Notes under the pieces: model-generated | Told to the model about the DNA's origin: nothing | Database searches by the model: none | Seen by the model: only the letters and a program-made list of their open reading frames with translations | In this document: in pieces, positions 7,649 to 19,000 of the stretch | How positions within the stretch are numbered: position 1 is the stretch's first letter | How the letters are laid out: the number at the start of each line of letters is the position of its first letter | Made by a program: the position numbers and the translations under genes | NCBI GenBank assembly: GCA_046329495.1 | Contig: JAXLUO010000007.1 | Span: 62,001 to 126,000 of the forward strand | Origin: Bog-950 sp046329495 | GTDB taxonomy: Bacteria > Bacteroidota > Bacteroidia > Chitinophagales > LD1 | Length of the DNA: 64,000 nt | Direction of reading: 5' to 3'

Positions 7649-9931
7649 CTACTTTTTCTTCTCCGGTGCCGTTAACATAGTCCAACGCATGCCTATAAAA
7701 CCTTTTACACCCTGTATGGGTGCATAGTTATAGGACGGGTCGAACGTATACCCATAGGGGTTATCGGTGGTAACGTGTTTGTCAAACGGATCGAACGGAC
7801 GCAGGATAGGATTCTGTGGTATAAAATTCAGGATATTCTTTACCCCCATATAAATCTCGAAGTTCTCCGGCAGGCGCTTGGTTACCTGCACATTCAACAA
7901 ACAATAAGTGGGCGATTTTTCAGGTCTGAAATCGTTGGGCACTACCGGCAAATGCATAGGGCCGGTTACCTTTCCTGTAACATCAAAGGTTAGCCCCACT
8001 TTCGAAAAGTTGTAACTGGCGGTAAAGTTGGCAGTAACAACCGGGGCAAACAATTGAGCGCTGCGCTTGCTGTTTCCCACACTGTCCTTCTGCACACGGT
8101 ATACTTCTAACCAGGTAGCACCGGCCGAAATAGTTAAGCCATTGGTAAACGAGAAATTAAAGTTACCCGAGATACCTGCTGATATGGCATGGCCCTTCAG
8201 GTTATTGTAAATTATCTTGTTGGGGTCACTCAAAAAATCGCCGGTAATCTGGTTGGTAAAGTAGGTATAAAAGCCGCTTACATCTACTTCAACAAATCCT
8301 GCTTTATGATTAAAGAAACCATTGTAATTCAAATTGCCGTTCCAGCTTTGCTCAGGCTTTAACGCTTCAGCAATTACTACTTGTCGGGCACCGGTTAGGG
8401 CTGCATGGTCTTCGGTAAACAAGTTTACTACACGGTAGCCACTGCCACCCGTTAAGCGAATGGTGTGGTTGGCATTGGGTGAATAGCGTAAACTTAACCG
8501 CGGTGTAAAAATGTTGCCGTGCGTTGTGTTGTAATCGTAGCGCAAACCTGCCAGCACGGTAAATTGTGTAACCGGTTTGTACTCCACCTGTGTAAATACA
8601 CCGGGCAAATACGTGTAGGCGGGTTTGTTGGCTGGGTGTACACTATCGCCGTTACCGGTAGCTACCGAGTTATCATCATAATACACAAAGCGGAAAGGCA
8701 CACCGGCCAATAAATTCACCTTCTGCCAATGCTTATCGTATACCAATTGCGCAAAGGCTGTATGTTGCTCAGCCTTATACTTTACACGTCCATAGTAACT
8801 ATCCTGAAAATGATAATTATAGCTATAGTCAATACGCAGCTGTTCATGTGCAATTGGCAATGCATACACGCCAAACATTTCGGCGCGTTGCGTTAACACG
8901 CTTTCGCCATAAATGCTGTCGGTACCACGCCAGCGTTTGGTCCAGTTCATTTCACCGCCCCAGCGATTTTCGTACACATACCTAAAGGCAATAGACGCCG
9001 GTCTGCCATCTTTTCGCTCAAAGTCCCACTTATTAAAAACTGATACACGGTTTTGCAACGTAACATCCGTAAAGTTGTCGTGGTTAACATCGCGCGGTAT
9101 CCAGTAGTTAAAGTAGTTGGCGCCTAATAGCGAGTGCGCCTTTTTAATCTTCCATTTAGCGCTTACATCTGCATTAAACTCACCGGCTGTAGTGCCCGAT
9201 ATATCAACTTTCAAAAGTGGAGCGCTGATGGCATCGCGGGTAATCACATTTATTAATCCGGCTACGGCTTCGCTACCGTACAAGGTGCTTGCCGGGCCTT
9301 TCACAACTTCTATTCGCTTTACCAGTGCCGACGGAATACCATGCAAACCATACACCGCCGATAGCGACGAAACAATCGGCATGCCGTCAATCAATATCAT
9401 GGTATAGGGTCCTTCCAGTCCGTTGATGTGAATATCACCTGTATTACAAACGTTGCAGTTAAGCTGAGGCTGCACCCCATTTACCATGTTCAGCGATTCG
9501 AAGAGTGATGGAGCAGGGTTCTTTTTAAATAGCGCAGGCGTATACACCTCAACCGGTATAGGCGACTCTAACTTGGTAACGCTGCGCATGGTGCCGGAAA
9601 CCACTACTTCATTAATATGGCCACCGCTCGGTTCAAGCAATACTGCTTTAGTGCGTTGGAACTCCGCAATGCTTAGGGTATCGCTCAGGTAGCCCAGCGA
9701 TTGAAAGGTGAGTGTTGCTTGCTTTTCACCCTCAGGTATCTGCAGCTTAAACTTTCCTGCATCATCGGTGGTAGTGCCTATGTTGGAGCCTGTAATTACA
9801 ACTGCAGCAAAAGGGATTGGCTCGCCGGTATGCTGGTCCTTTACATGGCCGCTTAGCTCCATATCCTGTGCTGCTGCACCAAGCAGTACACCATTCAACA
9901 GTATATGTAGTAGCCATTTCATGTTATACAA
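7649..9931 (-). CDS. TonB-dependent outer-membrane receptor (CarboxypepD_reg + plug + barrel)
   Basis: A 760-residue outer-membrane transporter energised by TonB. After a signal peptide comes a CarboxypepD_reg domain (about residues 24-105), then a plug (about 110-230) with CNVCNTGDIHINGL and an LIDGMPIV segment, then a C-terminal beta-barrel. The paired cysteines of the CNVC motif at the plug loop are notable. Its start overlaps the end of the NRAMP gene by 8 bases, so the two are translationally coupled. This suggests it brings a metal ion or metal chelate across the outer membrane for the NRAMP pump. Substrate is an inference from context. Confidence 0.9.
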   Translation of the reverse strand: MYNMKWLLHILLNGVLLGAAAQDMELSGHVKDQHTGEPIPFAAVVITGSNIGTTTDDAGKFKLQIPEGEKQATLTFQSLGYLSDTLSIAEFQRTKAVLLEPSGGHINEVVVSGTMRSVTKLESPIPVEVYTPALFKKNPAPSLFESLNMVNGVQPQLNCNVCNTGDIHINGLEGPYTMILIDGMPIVSSLSAVYGLHGIPSALVKRIEVVKGPASTLYGSEAVAGLINVITRDAISAPLLKVDISGTTAGEFNADVSAKWKIKKAHSLLGANYFNYWIPRDVNHDNFTDVTLQNRVSVFNKWDFERKDGRPASIAFRYVYENRWGGEMNWTKRWRGTDSIYGESVLTQRAEMFGVYALPIAHEQLRIDYSYNYHFQDSYYGRVKYKAEQHTAFAQLVYDKHWQKVNLLAGVPFRFVYYDDNSVATGNGDSVHPANKPAYTYLPGVFTQVEYKPVTQFTVLAGLRYDYNTTHGNIFTPRLSLRYSPNANHTIRLTGGSGYRVVNLFTEDHAALTGARQVVIAEALKPEQSWNGNLNYNGFFNHKAGFVEVDVSGFYTYFTNQITGDFLSDPNKIIYNNLKGHAISAGISGNFNFSFTNGLTISAGATWLEVYRVQKDSVGNSKRSAQLFAPVVTANFTASYNFSKVGLTFDVTGKVTGPMHLPVVPNDFRPEKSPTYCLLNVQVTKRLPENFEIYMGVKNILNFIPQNPILRPFDPFDKHVTTDNPYGYTFDPSYNYAPIQGVKGFIGMRWTMLTAPEKKK

Positions 9932-11795
9932 TTAAAACCGGGCATTTTACATTATGCCTTACTTCAGCAATCGTTTCACCCAGTATAATGTCCATAATTC
10001 CACGGTGGCCGTGTTGCGCAATCACCAGCAGATCTACTTCGCTTTTTTGCACTAATGCAGGTAACTGTTTTTTAGGGTCGCCAAAGCCCAATACCTCAAT
10101 AGTATCGTAACCCTGCTCTTTTAACTTGGCTGCGTAGGCCTTTAATTCAATCCAGTCCTGGTTGGTTTCGTAATCCTTAATATCAGCGCCATAGGAACGT
10201 GCGCCGGCTGTTTCTACTACGTGTAGCAGGTAGTATTCGGTATCAGCCGTGCCCATACCAACTCCTTCGGTAATAGCCCGCACATCATTACCCGAAAAGT
10301 CGACACAAATACCAATACGCTTGTAGGTACGGGGCTTAATCAGGGTCAGCATCTCAGCTTTGCCGTGCGGTACACTGCTTTCGCGTATTGCTTTTTTGTT
10401 GGTAATAGCATAGTACAGTATGTAGAGCAGAAACAATCCTACCAGCGAAACTATAGGCACAATTACCAGGTTAAATACCCATTCACTTCCTTTTAATGCT
10501 TCGTGCCACTCGTTAAGGGTATCGTAGGTTAGTTTAATGTTGAGTGCCAGGATGACCACCGCAGAAAGCCATGCGGCTATTTTTAACTTGGTACCGATAG
10601 CAAACTGACCCATCCGCTCCTTATCACTCACAAATTGTATAAGCGGAATTACTGCAAAACCCAGTTGTAAGCTCAATATCACCTGCGATAACAGCAACAT
10701 GTTATCTACTTCCTGTTCGCCCAGGTAATAAATTACCAGGGCTGCAGGCACCACTGCAATTAAGCGGGTAATTAAGCGGCGCAGCCATGGGGCAATACGC
10801 AGGTCAAGGTAGCCTTCCATTACAATCTGCCCCGCGAGGGTGCCGGTGATGGTGGAACTTTGCCCTGCAGCAATTAAGGCAATGGCAAACAGTAGTGGGG
10901 CCAGTTGTTTACCCAATAAAGGTTCTAACATGCTATGCGCGCTGGCTATGCTTCGTACCTCGTGGTGGCCGCTGGTAAAGAATACGGCGGCGGAAAGAAT
11001 AAGGATACTGGCATTTACAAACAAAGCCAGATTCAACGCAATGGCCGAATCGAAGAAGTTGTAACGGATGGCTTCCCAAAGTCCGGGCTCGTCGCGCTTT
11101 ACGTGCCGCGTTTGCACGAGTGCCGAATGCAGATACAAATTATGTGGCATTACGGTAGCCCCAATAATGCCTATGGCAATATACAAGGCATCGTGCGAAA
11201 GAGCAGAGGGCACCAGCCCCCTTACAATTTCGCCACCTGCAGGGTGAGCAAAAAACAGCTCAATAAAAAACGAAGCGCCTATTATGGAAACCAACGCAAA
11301 AATGAACGCCTCCATATAGCGCATTCCCCGGCTCTGCAGAAACAGTATAATAAAGGTATCCAGCACAGCCAGCGAAACACCGATTAATAAGGGTAAGCCG
11401 AACAATAAGTTCAAACCGATTGCCATACCCAGCACTTCGGCCAAATCGCAGGCGGCAATGGCAATTTCGGCCAATAACCAAAGCGGTATATTAATAATAG
11501 AAGGATAGGTTTCGCGCGAGGCTTGTGCCAGGTCCTTTCCTGCTACCACTCCCAAACGGGCGCTTAGCGATTGCAGCAGCAGCGCGATTACATTACTCAT
11601 CAATAGTACCCATAATAGCTGATAGCCAAAACGGCTACCGCCTGCTATGTCGGTGGCCCAGTTGCCGGGGTCCATATACCCCACCGCCACCAAAAAAGCA
11701 GGACCTATAAACAGCATAAAGCGTTTCCAGGGGCTGCTGGTGCGGGTGGTATCTATACTGGCGTGTACGTCCGACAGGGACTTGTGTTCTTCCAC
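9924..11795 (-). CDS. mntH: NRAMP divalent metal transporter fused to a universal stress protein domain
   Basis: A 623-residue inner-membrane proton-coupled Mn2+/Fe2+ importer. The two metal-site motifs are intact: DPGNW in TM1 (about residue 43) and MPHN in TM6. A long hydrophobic part spans about residues 25-455. Residues of about 480-623 form a UspA domain ending GHRG...LGETIAEV-KCPVLIV, which resembles the nucleotide-binding G-2x-G pattern. NRAMP-Usp fusions occur in Bacteroidota. The gene is first in an operon with the TonB receptor and sits directly downstream of a palindromic operator overlapping its -7 box. Confidence 0.92.
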   Translation of the reverse strand: MEEHKSLSDVHASIDTTRTSSPWKRFMLFIGPAFLVAVGYMDPGNWATDIAGGSRFGYQLLWVLLMSNVIALLLQSLSARLGVVAGKDLAQASRETYPSIINIPLWLLAEIAIAACDLAEVLGMAIGLNLLFGLPLLIGVSLAVLDTFIILFLQSRGMRYMEAFIFALVSIIGASFFIELFFAHPAGGEIVRGLVPSALSHDALYIAIGIIGATVMPHNLYLHSALVQTRHVKRDEPGLWEAIRYNFFDSAIALNLALFVNASILILSAAVFFTSGHHEVRSIASAHSMLEPLLGKQLAPLLFAIALIAAGQSSTITGTLAGQIVMEGYLDLRIAPWLRRLITRLIAVVPAALVIYYLGEQEVDNMLLLSQVILSLQLGFAVIPLIQFVSDKERMGQFAIGTKLKIAAWLSAVVILALNIKLTYDTLNEWHEALKGSEWVFNLVIVPIVSLVGLFLLYILYYAITNKKAIRESSVPHGKAEMLTLIKPRTYKRIGICVDFSGNDVRAITEGVGMGTADTEYYLLHVVETAGARSYGADIKDYETNQDWIELKAYAAKLKEQGYDTIEVLGFGDPKKQLPALVQKSEVDLLVIAQHGHRGIMDIILGETIAEVRHNVKCPVLIV

Positions 11796-11804
11796 GGGTT
11801 TAAA

Positions 11805-11822
11805 TTTTAGACAAATCTAAAA
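11805..11822 (-). promoter_or_regulatory. Palindromic metal-regulator operator overlapping the mntH -7 box
   Basis: TTTTAGA-CAAA-TCTAAAA is a perfect 7+7 inverted repeat 10 bases before the mntH start. On the minus strand it contains TAGATTTG (plus-strand 11812-11819), an exact TAnnTTTG -7 element. The TTTAGn4CTAAA form is like sites of DtxR/MntR-type repressors. A repressor bound here would block RNA polymerase, so metal-dependent repression of mntH and the TonB receptor is likely. The regulator gene is not in the window. Confidence 0.65.
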
Positions 11823-12223
11823 ATTTATTTCGTGAAAGCTAAAAATAAATTTTTGGGGCATATTGTATTAAAAGTTGAAACATACATTTAAATGAATTTA
11901 TTAGAAAGTTGTTAGAGGATTGACTTTTGGTATTGTGCTTGCTATATTTAAGCGACAGGAACAGTAAATAAGTGTAACGATAGCGTAACCCTCCTCGGGT
12001 TACAGTGGGCAGATACAGTGAATTGGACTAATCGTTACCTAAACAGGAACGGGCGAAGTAGTAATTAAGTGTTGTGACATATAAAAATTGTATATGTTTT
12101 AAGACAAAAAACGTCTTTATAACTATACAAGAATCGAACGACTTTTTTTCCGAGAGGAGAAGTAATTGCTGCGCCGATGAAAATTTATTTGCCACACACC
12201 TGTAAGTTTTAAATACCCACTGA
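11823..12223. other. Gene-free region upstream of the first S74 protein
   Basis: I see no convincing gene in these 400 bases. They hold a GTAACCC/GGGTTAC hairpin at 11985-12003 nested inside an outer inverted repeat GTAACGAT (11974-11981) / ATCGTTAC (12031-12038), which may be an operator or leader RNA structure. A TATATTTA box near 11943 is a weak -7 candidate. No clear -33 element is found at the right distance. Confidence 0.45.
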
Positions 12224-15200
12224 ATGAAACAACTGTACTCCCTGACCCTGGTACTGGCGTTCTCGGCTTCGGCTATGGCCCAAAATGTTGGTGTAGGAAC
12301 CAACAACCCCGCATCTAAATTAGATGTAAAAGGAAACTTAACCATTGGTAACACCTATTCCGGCAATGCGGCACCGGCTAATGGTGCCATCATTCAAGGC
12401 CCTGTAGGTATAGGCACTTCCTCCCCCGATGGAAACGCGTTGCTGGACCTTACCGCCACCGACAAAGGTTTGCTGTTACCGCGTGTGGCGCTGGTAAGCA
12501 CCTCTAACCCAATAAGCGGTACCAAGCCCGATGGTTTAATGGTTTACAATACCAGTACAACCGGCACTTACTCCACACCGGGGGTATATACATGGAGCAC
12601 AACTGCTAACGATTGGGTACGCATTATAACCAATACTACGCTTAGCGGTTCCTTACAGCCATTAACCAACAGCGCTGGTGGCGGTTTAGGCACGTTTAGT
12701 TACAATGGCAGCACCGCTACCCAAATAGGTATTGCCAACCAGGGTGTAGTAACGGGTATGATAGCCAACGATGCGGTAACTACCTCGCAAATAGCCCCTA
12801 ATACAATTACCAGCGCCGATATGGGCCCTAACTCGGTTGACCTCAGCAGCGGTGTGGTAACCAACGTGCTGCCCATTAACCGTGGCGGCACCAACACCAA
12901 CAGTTTAGGCAGTGGTGGTAGTATTGCTTACAGCAACGGCACTTCGTATAGCTTTTCGCCGGTTGGTACCGGTGGCCAAGTTTTAATAAGCGGGGGCACA
13001 GGCCAACCTACCTGGACCTCAGTATCTTCTCTAAATGCCGACTTAACCCCCGGCACAGGCTTAACAGGTAGCGCCTACGATGGCTCCTCGCCCCAAACGT
13101 TTGGGGTAGCTTATGGCACAACCGCAGGAACTGCCGTACAAGGCAACCAAACAGCAACTATCAGCGCCGGAGCCGGATTAACAGGTGGCGTTACCGCCGA
13201 TGCTTTGGGCGATGGTGTAACTGCAACTGTAAATGTAGGTGCAGGCACCGGTATAAGCGTTAATGCCGATGATATTGCGGTTAAAGTGGATGGTAGTACC
13301 ATCGATGCCGGCGGAGCAGGGGGCTCGCTGCGCGTTATTAGTATTCCGGGCGGCAATACAGGGTATATACAAAATACTACCAGCCAGCAAACACCGGCCA
13401 ATTTTAATATAAGTGGTAACGGTATCCTCGCCGGGGCCACTCCTTTAACCTTTACCTCTATCGGTACCGGCAACTATAATAAAACCGTGCTTTACCACGA
13501 TGCCACACCAAACGGTTTTTATTTGGACCTGGCCCGTACCACCGATGCTGCCGGCGGTACGCCTATCGACTTCCGGATTGATGCACGTGGTGGAGGGGCA
13601 AACTTTTTTAGTATTAAAGGCGCTACAGGCAATGTAGGCATAGGCACGGCTGCACCCAATGTAAGGTTAGAGGTAAACGGTGCAACCCGCACTTCTTCGC
13701 TACAACTCACCAATACCAATACCGTACTTACGCAAGGCAGCGGAAACTCCATGCGCACTACCACCAACTACGGTTATACCGAAATTGGTCCGCAGAACAC
13801 GGGATGGAGCCATTTTAATACTGATAGGCCGGCCTTCTGGTTCAATAATCCTGTTTATGTAAATGGCGGTCAGTTCAGCAGCTACAATACCAGCGATCTG
13901 TTATTGCAAACCAATGGCACCACCCGTATAACTGCGCTTAGCACCAATGGTAACGTGGGTATTGGCGTTAGCCCTTCGGCCCGCCTGCATGTTAGTGGTG
14001 GCGGTTTGTTGCTGGGCACTAACGGTACTTCATCCAACACACGTACTCTTACTATTTTAGAAGACGGCGATGCACAAACCAATTTCGGTTCGTATCCCGG
14101 TGCATGGACCAGCGCCCTGCAAATTCAGGATAATACCAGCGCTAACCGTTTTGTTTGGTTATCGCCGCTGGATGCCGGTTCAAGTGCAAATACCCGCCTG
14201 GTAAGTGCAGGTAGTGGCTTCGATCTGTATGTAAACGGAAATTCAGGAAGTTCCGGTTCCCTGGCTATGTCGGTGGCAGCAGGTACTTCCGTAACCCTGC
14301 CTTCGCTTAGTGCAGGCGGTTTGGTAAAGTCTTCAGGCGGCACTCTTCAAATTGCCGGTGGCGGCGATTTACCCGGCGGCAGCGGTAACTATATTCAAAA
14401 CGGTACAGGTTCACAATCCGCTAATTTTAATATTACCGGTTTTGGTTATGCAGGCAACTACTTTCAAACGCCTACCATGTATGTAAGCAACTACCGCCAT
14501 ACAGCCAGCACATACGAAAATGTTTATGCGGATAATAACAGTTCAGGTGGTTTCAGATTACTGCGTAACGATGGTAATAGCTGGGGCTATTTTTATGCAG
14601 ATAACGGTGGTATCGGTATTTTGAAAGACGGCAGTTGGGCCATACGCGCTTCGGGCAGTACCAATGGAACTAACTCCGACGTTAGCTTTTATACCGACGG
14701 TGGAAACCGCCGGGCCTATATCAGTAGCGGCGGCTTGTATTTCGATGCGGCTAATCCATATATTAACGCATCTTCTTATTTCATTTCTCCGGGCGGTGCT
14801 TACTTTAACAGCGGCACAGTTTATTTCGAAGCAGCAACACAACACCGCGGCGGTATACAAAACGATGGTGGCAACTATAATGGCTGGGTGCGTATACACG
14901 ACGACCTTTGGAGCGCCGGCTGGCTGCGCAGCGATGGCGGTGCAGGCTGGTATAGCCAAAGTTATGGTGGCGGATGGAACATGGTGGATGGCTCTTATGT
15001 TCGCTGCTATGGCGATAAAGCACTTACCTATGGGTTAGGAGCTTACAACACCGCTTCAGTTTATGGCGGCTATGCATACGGCAATAGTACCAGCGATGGT
15101 CACCGCCAGTTACCCAATCCTAATGCGCCGGGCTCAACCGGATGGGGTTACCTGGGCCAAAGCAATACCGACTGGTACTATGTTTACACGGATAATCTTG

Positions 15201-15970
15201 CCAACACTTCTGCCCGCGAAAAGAAACGCGACATTACCCCGCTCGACGATGCCATGATGGGCTATGTAATGAGCGATATCGAAAAAATTAAACCGTCATT
15301 CTATAAGTATAAAGGCGAATCGGATGAAATGGTTCCCGGATTCGAAACCCGCTACCGTCCAAATATGCACCTTGGTGTTATTTTGGATGAAACCCCCGAT
15401 TACCTGCAGGACAATGCCTTTAGCGGTGTAGACGTTTATGCCATGGGCGTGTTTGCCCTTACCGGTGTTAAATACCAGCAGAAACAAATTAAAGAGTTAC
15501 AACAACAGGTAAGCAACAACATGACAGTTGGCACCGGCACAATTACCGGCACATCCGTAACGGTACAGTTACCCGCAGGTTTTTGTGCAACGGGCGAAAC
15601 CCCTGTAATCAATATTACACCAACCAGCGCTAATACCGGTTTTTATGTAAGTGCAGCCGATAGCCGGTCATTCACCGTGGCAGCTAATGGCCCCATGACT
15701 TTTAACTGGCAGGCCGTAAAAGTTAGTTCTTCTCCGGCACCAGTAGCCGATGGTAAAACCAATGTTGATCCTGCCTTAGCAGGTCAGTTAGTGGTTGATC
15801 CTTCTATTAAAGATAAGGTGCATGATTACTGGAAAAAATCGAAAGAACAGTTGCAGGCCGAATACAAAGTGTATCTGGATGGCGTAAAGCAAAACAATCC
15901 GCAGTTATACGAGAAACTATTGCGCGAAAACAAAAGTGCTGAAGACTTTGTAAAGGCACACAGCGAATAA
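12224..15970 (+). CDS. Giant secreted repeat protein with Peptidase_S74 (intramolecular chaperone) domain, copy 1
   Basis: A 1248-residue exported protein with a signal peptide cleaved near AMA-QN. The N-terminal region of about 260 residues has the VGVGTxxPxxKLDVKG and GLLLPRVAL motifs common in Bacteroidota surface fibres. Long Gly/Thr/Ser/Asn-rich beta-repeat segments with many NVGIG motifs follow. A Peptidase_S74 domain begins near residue 990; Ser996 and Lys1001 keep the Ser/Lys pair five residues apart that phage endosialidase chaperones use for self-cleavage, though the usual Asp after Ser is Ala. About 160 residues beyond it include an immunoglobulin-like segment. No T9SS sorting domain is visible. 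It is probably a trimeric surface fibre or adhesin. Confidence 0.85.
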   Translation: MKQLYSLTLVLAFSASAMAQNVGVGTNNPASKLDVKGNLTIGNTYSGNAAPANGAIIQGPVGIGTSSPDGNALLDLTATDKGLLLPRVALVSTSNPISGTKPDGLMVYNTSTTGTYSTPGVYTWSTTANDWVRIITNTTLSGSLQPLTNSAGGGLGTFSYNGSTATQIGIANQGVVTGMIANDAVTTSQIAPNTITSADMGPNSVDLSSGVVTNVLPINRGGTNTNSLGSGGSIAYSNGTSYSFSPVGTGGQVLISGGTGQPTWTSVSSLNADLTPGTGLTGSAYDGSSPQTFGVAYGTTAGTAVQGNQTATISAGAGLTGGVTADALGDGVTATVNVGAGTGISVNADDIAVKVDGSTIDAGGAGGSLRVISIPGGNTGYIQNTTSQQTPANFNISGNGILAGATPLTFTSIGTGNYNKTVLYHDATPNGFYLDLARTTDAAGGTPIDFRIDARGGGANFFSIKGATGNVGIGTAAPNVRLEVNGATRTSSLQLTNTNTVLTQGSGNSMRTTTNYGYTEIGPQNTGWSHFNTDRPAFWFNNPVYVNGGQFSSYNTSDLLLQTNGTTRITALSTNGNVGIGVSPSARLHVSGGGLLLGTNGTSSNTRTLTILEDGDAQTNFGSYPGAWTSALQIQDNTSANRFVWLSPLDAGSSANTRLVSAGSGFDLYVNGNSGSSGSLAMSVAAGTSVTLPSLSAGGLVKSSGGTLQIAGGGDLPGGSGNYIQNGTGSQSANFNITGFGYAGNYFQTPTMYVSNYRHTASTYENVYADNNSSGGFRLLRNDGNSWGYFYADNGGIGILKDGSWAIRASGSTNGTNSDVSFYTDGGNRRAYISSGGLYFDAANPYINASSYFISPGGAYFNSGTVYFEAATQHRGGIQNDGGNYNGWVRIHDDLWSAGWLRSDGGAGWYSQSYGGGWNMVDGSYVRCYGDKALTYGLGAYNTASVYGGYAYGNSTSDGHRQLPNPNAPGSTGWGYLGQSNTDWYYVYTDNLANTSAREKKRDITPLDDAMMGYVMSDIEKIKPSFYKYKGESDEMVPGFETRYRPNMHLGVILDETPDYLQDNAFSGVDVYAMGVFALTGVKYQQKQIKELQQQVSNNMTVGTGTITGTSVTVQLPAGFCATGETPVINITPTSANTGFYVSAADSRSFTVAANGPMTFNWQAVKVSSSPAPVADGKTNVDPALAGQLVVDPSIKDKVHDYWKKSKEQLQAEYKVYLDGVKQNNPQLYEKLLRENKSAEDFVKAHSE

Positions 15971-16014
15971 CAGTATACGTAAATCAATCATAACATCAAT
16001 TAATAGATGAGTTC

Positions 16015-19000
16015 ATGAAACAGTTCTGCTCCCTCACATTGGTTTTGCTACTTGTTGGAATGGCAAATGCCCAAAATGTTGGTGTAGGAACCAACACCCC
16101 TGCGTCTAAATTAGATGTAAAAGGAAACTTAACCATTGGTAATACCTACTCCGGCAATGCGGCACCTTCCAATGGTGCCATCATTCAAGGCCCTGTAGGT
16201 ATAGGTACGCCTTCGCCCGATGGCAATGCCTTGCTGGACCTTACCGCCACCGATAAAGGTTTGCTGTTACCGCGTGTGGCGCTGGTAAGTAATTCTAACC
16301 CTATTAGCGGTACCAAACCCGATGGTTTAATGGTTTACAATACCAGCACTACCGGTACGTATTCCACACCGGGCGTTTATACCTGGAGCACTGCTGCCAA
16401 CGATTGGGTACGCATTATCACAAACACCACCCTTAGCGGTTCCTTACAGCCATTAACCAATAGTGCAGGGGGCGGGTTGGCTACCTTTAGTTACAACGGC
16501 AGTGCCGCTACACAAATAGGTATTGCCAACCAGGGTGTGGTAACGGGTATGATCGCCAACGATGCGGTTACTACTTCACAAATTGCCCCTAATACAATCA
16601 CCAGTGCCGATATGGGCCCTAACTCGGTTGACCTTAGCAGCGGCGTGGTAACAAACGTGTTGCCTATCAACCGCGGTGGCACCAACACCAACAGCTTAGG
16701 CAGCGGTGGTAGCGTAGCTTACAGTAACGGCACCTCTTATGCATTTTCTCCGGTAGGCACTTCAGGCCAGGTATTGGTAAGTGGTGGCACCGGTCAGCCT
16801 ACGTGGAGCAATGCCAACACCACGCTTACCAAAAATGATATTACCAGCAGCACTACAGGTGTTTCTATTACCAACGGCACAGGGCAGGTAGTAGGTGGCA
16901 GCAACGTAAGTGTAAATGTAGCCACCAACAGTGCCGCCTCACAGGGTTTGGTTCCGGCAGGCACCGGTAACAACAACAAAGTATGGGGTACCGATGGTGC
17001 CGGCAATCCTTCGTGGAGCAACGTAAGCAATGCGCAGTTGGCTAACAGCAGCATAACCGTAAACACTACCGGTGGTATTACCGGTGGCGGCACGGTAGCA
17101 TTAGGCGGTAGCATCACTATTACCGGTAGTGGCGGCACCATTACAGGTAGCGGCACTACTAACTATGTACCTAAGTGGACACCCAGCGGAACGGTATTGG
17201 GCAACAGTCAGATATTTGATAACGGTACCAGTATCGGCGTAGGAACCAACGCTCCGGCCGCTCCCTTTCATATATATGGCGATAGGTATACGTATTATGG
17301 TCCTAACAGCAGTTGGGGCGAATACCTGCAGGTGGGTGGCAACGGCCGTGTAACAACAGGAGCTTCGGTGGCAGCAACCAACGGTAACCTGCACCTCGAT
17401 GCCAAAAACGGAACCTTTGCAACGTATCTTAACTGGTATAGTCAAAACAATTTATACTTAGTTGGACAGGGAGGCAACATTGGTGTGGGCACGGCGGTAA
17501 CCAATAACATGCTGCAACTCCGCTCCGATAATTCCGCACAGGGTATGCAATGGAACACCAGCAGCTACATTGGTGCCAATCAATGGGGTACCCGTTTGTA
17601 TAAAACCGATGTGGGCGGCGGTATTCCCCTGCGTATCGAAACGCAAAGCCTGAATACCTGGTATACCGCTATGGATATCGACCACGGGCAGGACAATGCG
17701 CACCCTTCGTTAAAAACTTATTACAATACACAGTTGGCCGTTTCGGGTGGCAATGTGGGTGTTGGCACCACGGCACCAACCACCAAGTTGCATGTTAATG
17801 CAGGCGCTTTGCGTGTAGGCACCAGCAGCACCGATCCCGGTGCTACCGATGGTGTTCTTTCTATCGGTAACCAATCGGTTAACTATAACCCTACTACCGG
17901 TAACTGGACCACCACGGGCACCACCATGGTGCTTAGTGCATTAGATTATTCTACCATAGGTTTTCATGATGCCGGAAGCCGGGTTGATTTCATCCGCACC
18001 GGCGGTGGGGTAATGCAACTGGGTTATAATGGCGGATGGGGTGCGGCAGCCGTGCAGGTGCCTGCTTTGGCCGGCGCCGGTACACGCATGGTAACAGCCG
18101 ATGTAAACGGCACTTTAGGCGTACAAAGTTTACCCGGTGGTGTATTGCCATCAGGCACACTGGGGCAAACACTTTATAATAACGGCAGCACATGGGTTAA
18201 CACAAGCAACTTATATAACGATGGCGCGCAAATTAACCTGGGCAGTTTTACGACAGCCGATGCCGACGAATGGCCTAAAGTTACCTGGCTGCGCAACACA
18301 GGCCTTGGTTGGGACGAAGGCCTTATTAAAGGCAGCAGTGCCCGCGGTGCATTTGGCCGCACAGGTTTTGGTGTTCACATGGATGCAAGCAGACACTTTG
18401 GTTTCTTCTCTTCTGGTTGGAACCCTCTGCTGGATATAGAAGCAGGTACCGGCCGCGTGTATGTGCGCGGTAGTATGGAAATAGGCGATGCAGGTTTTGC
18501 TTATGCTGTACCGAATACCTGTGGCGGCAACTGGGTAAGCAATGCCGATATGGCCATTTATGTACGCGACAATACCGGCGGTTGTGGCGACGAAGCTTAC
18601 ATTGCACACTATGCCCGCAGCGGCGAATCAACTACGCTGGAAATTGGTAATAAGAATGATGCCGATGATCATATTGCCCTTATGCCTTCGGGTAACGTAG
18701 GTATTGGCACTACCGCTCCTGAATGGAGAACCCATATCGAAGGGGTAAATACACCAAGCTTATTGATGCGCCAAAACGGTACGCATTCCTACGGTATTAT
18801 GCTGGGTTTAGAAACCTACGATAACGGTGCTCAATCGCAGGACGGTCCGCGCATCGGCTTCCATAAACGCGGTGCTAAAACCTGGGCCACAGGTATACAA
18901 AACGGTGCGGGCGCCCACGGCTATATGGTTTGGGAAGATGGTTACAATGGCGGCTGGGGTACTACCCGTTTCGAAATCGGTACAGGAAATAACCGGGCGG

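Noticed and set aside
12110..12150. tRNA fragment suggested by GAATCGAAC
   Set aside because: No acceptor stem or cloverleaf could be folded around it.
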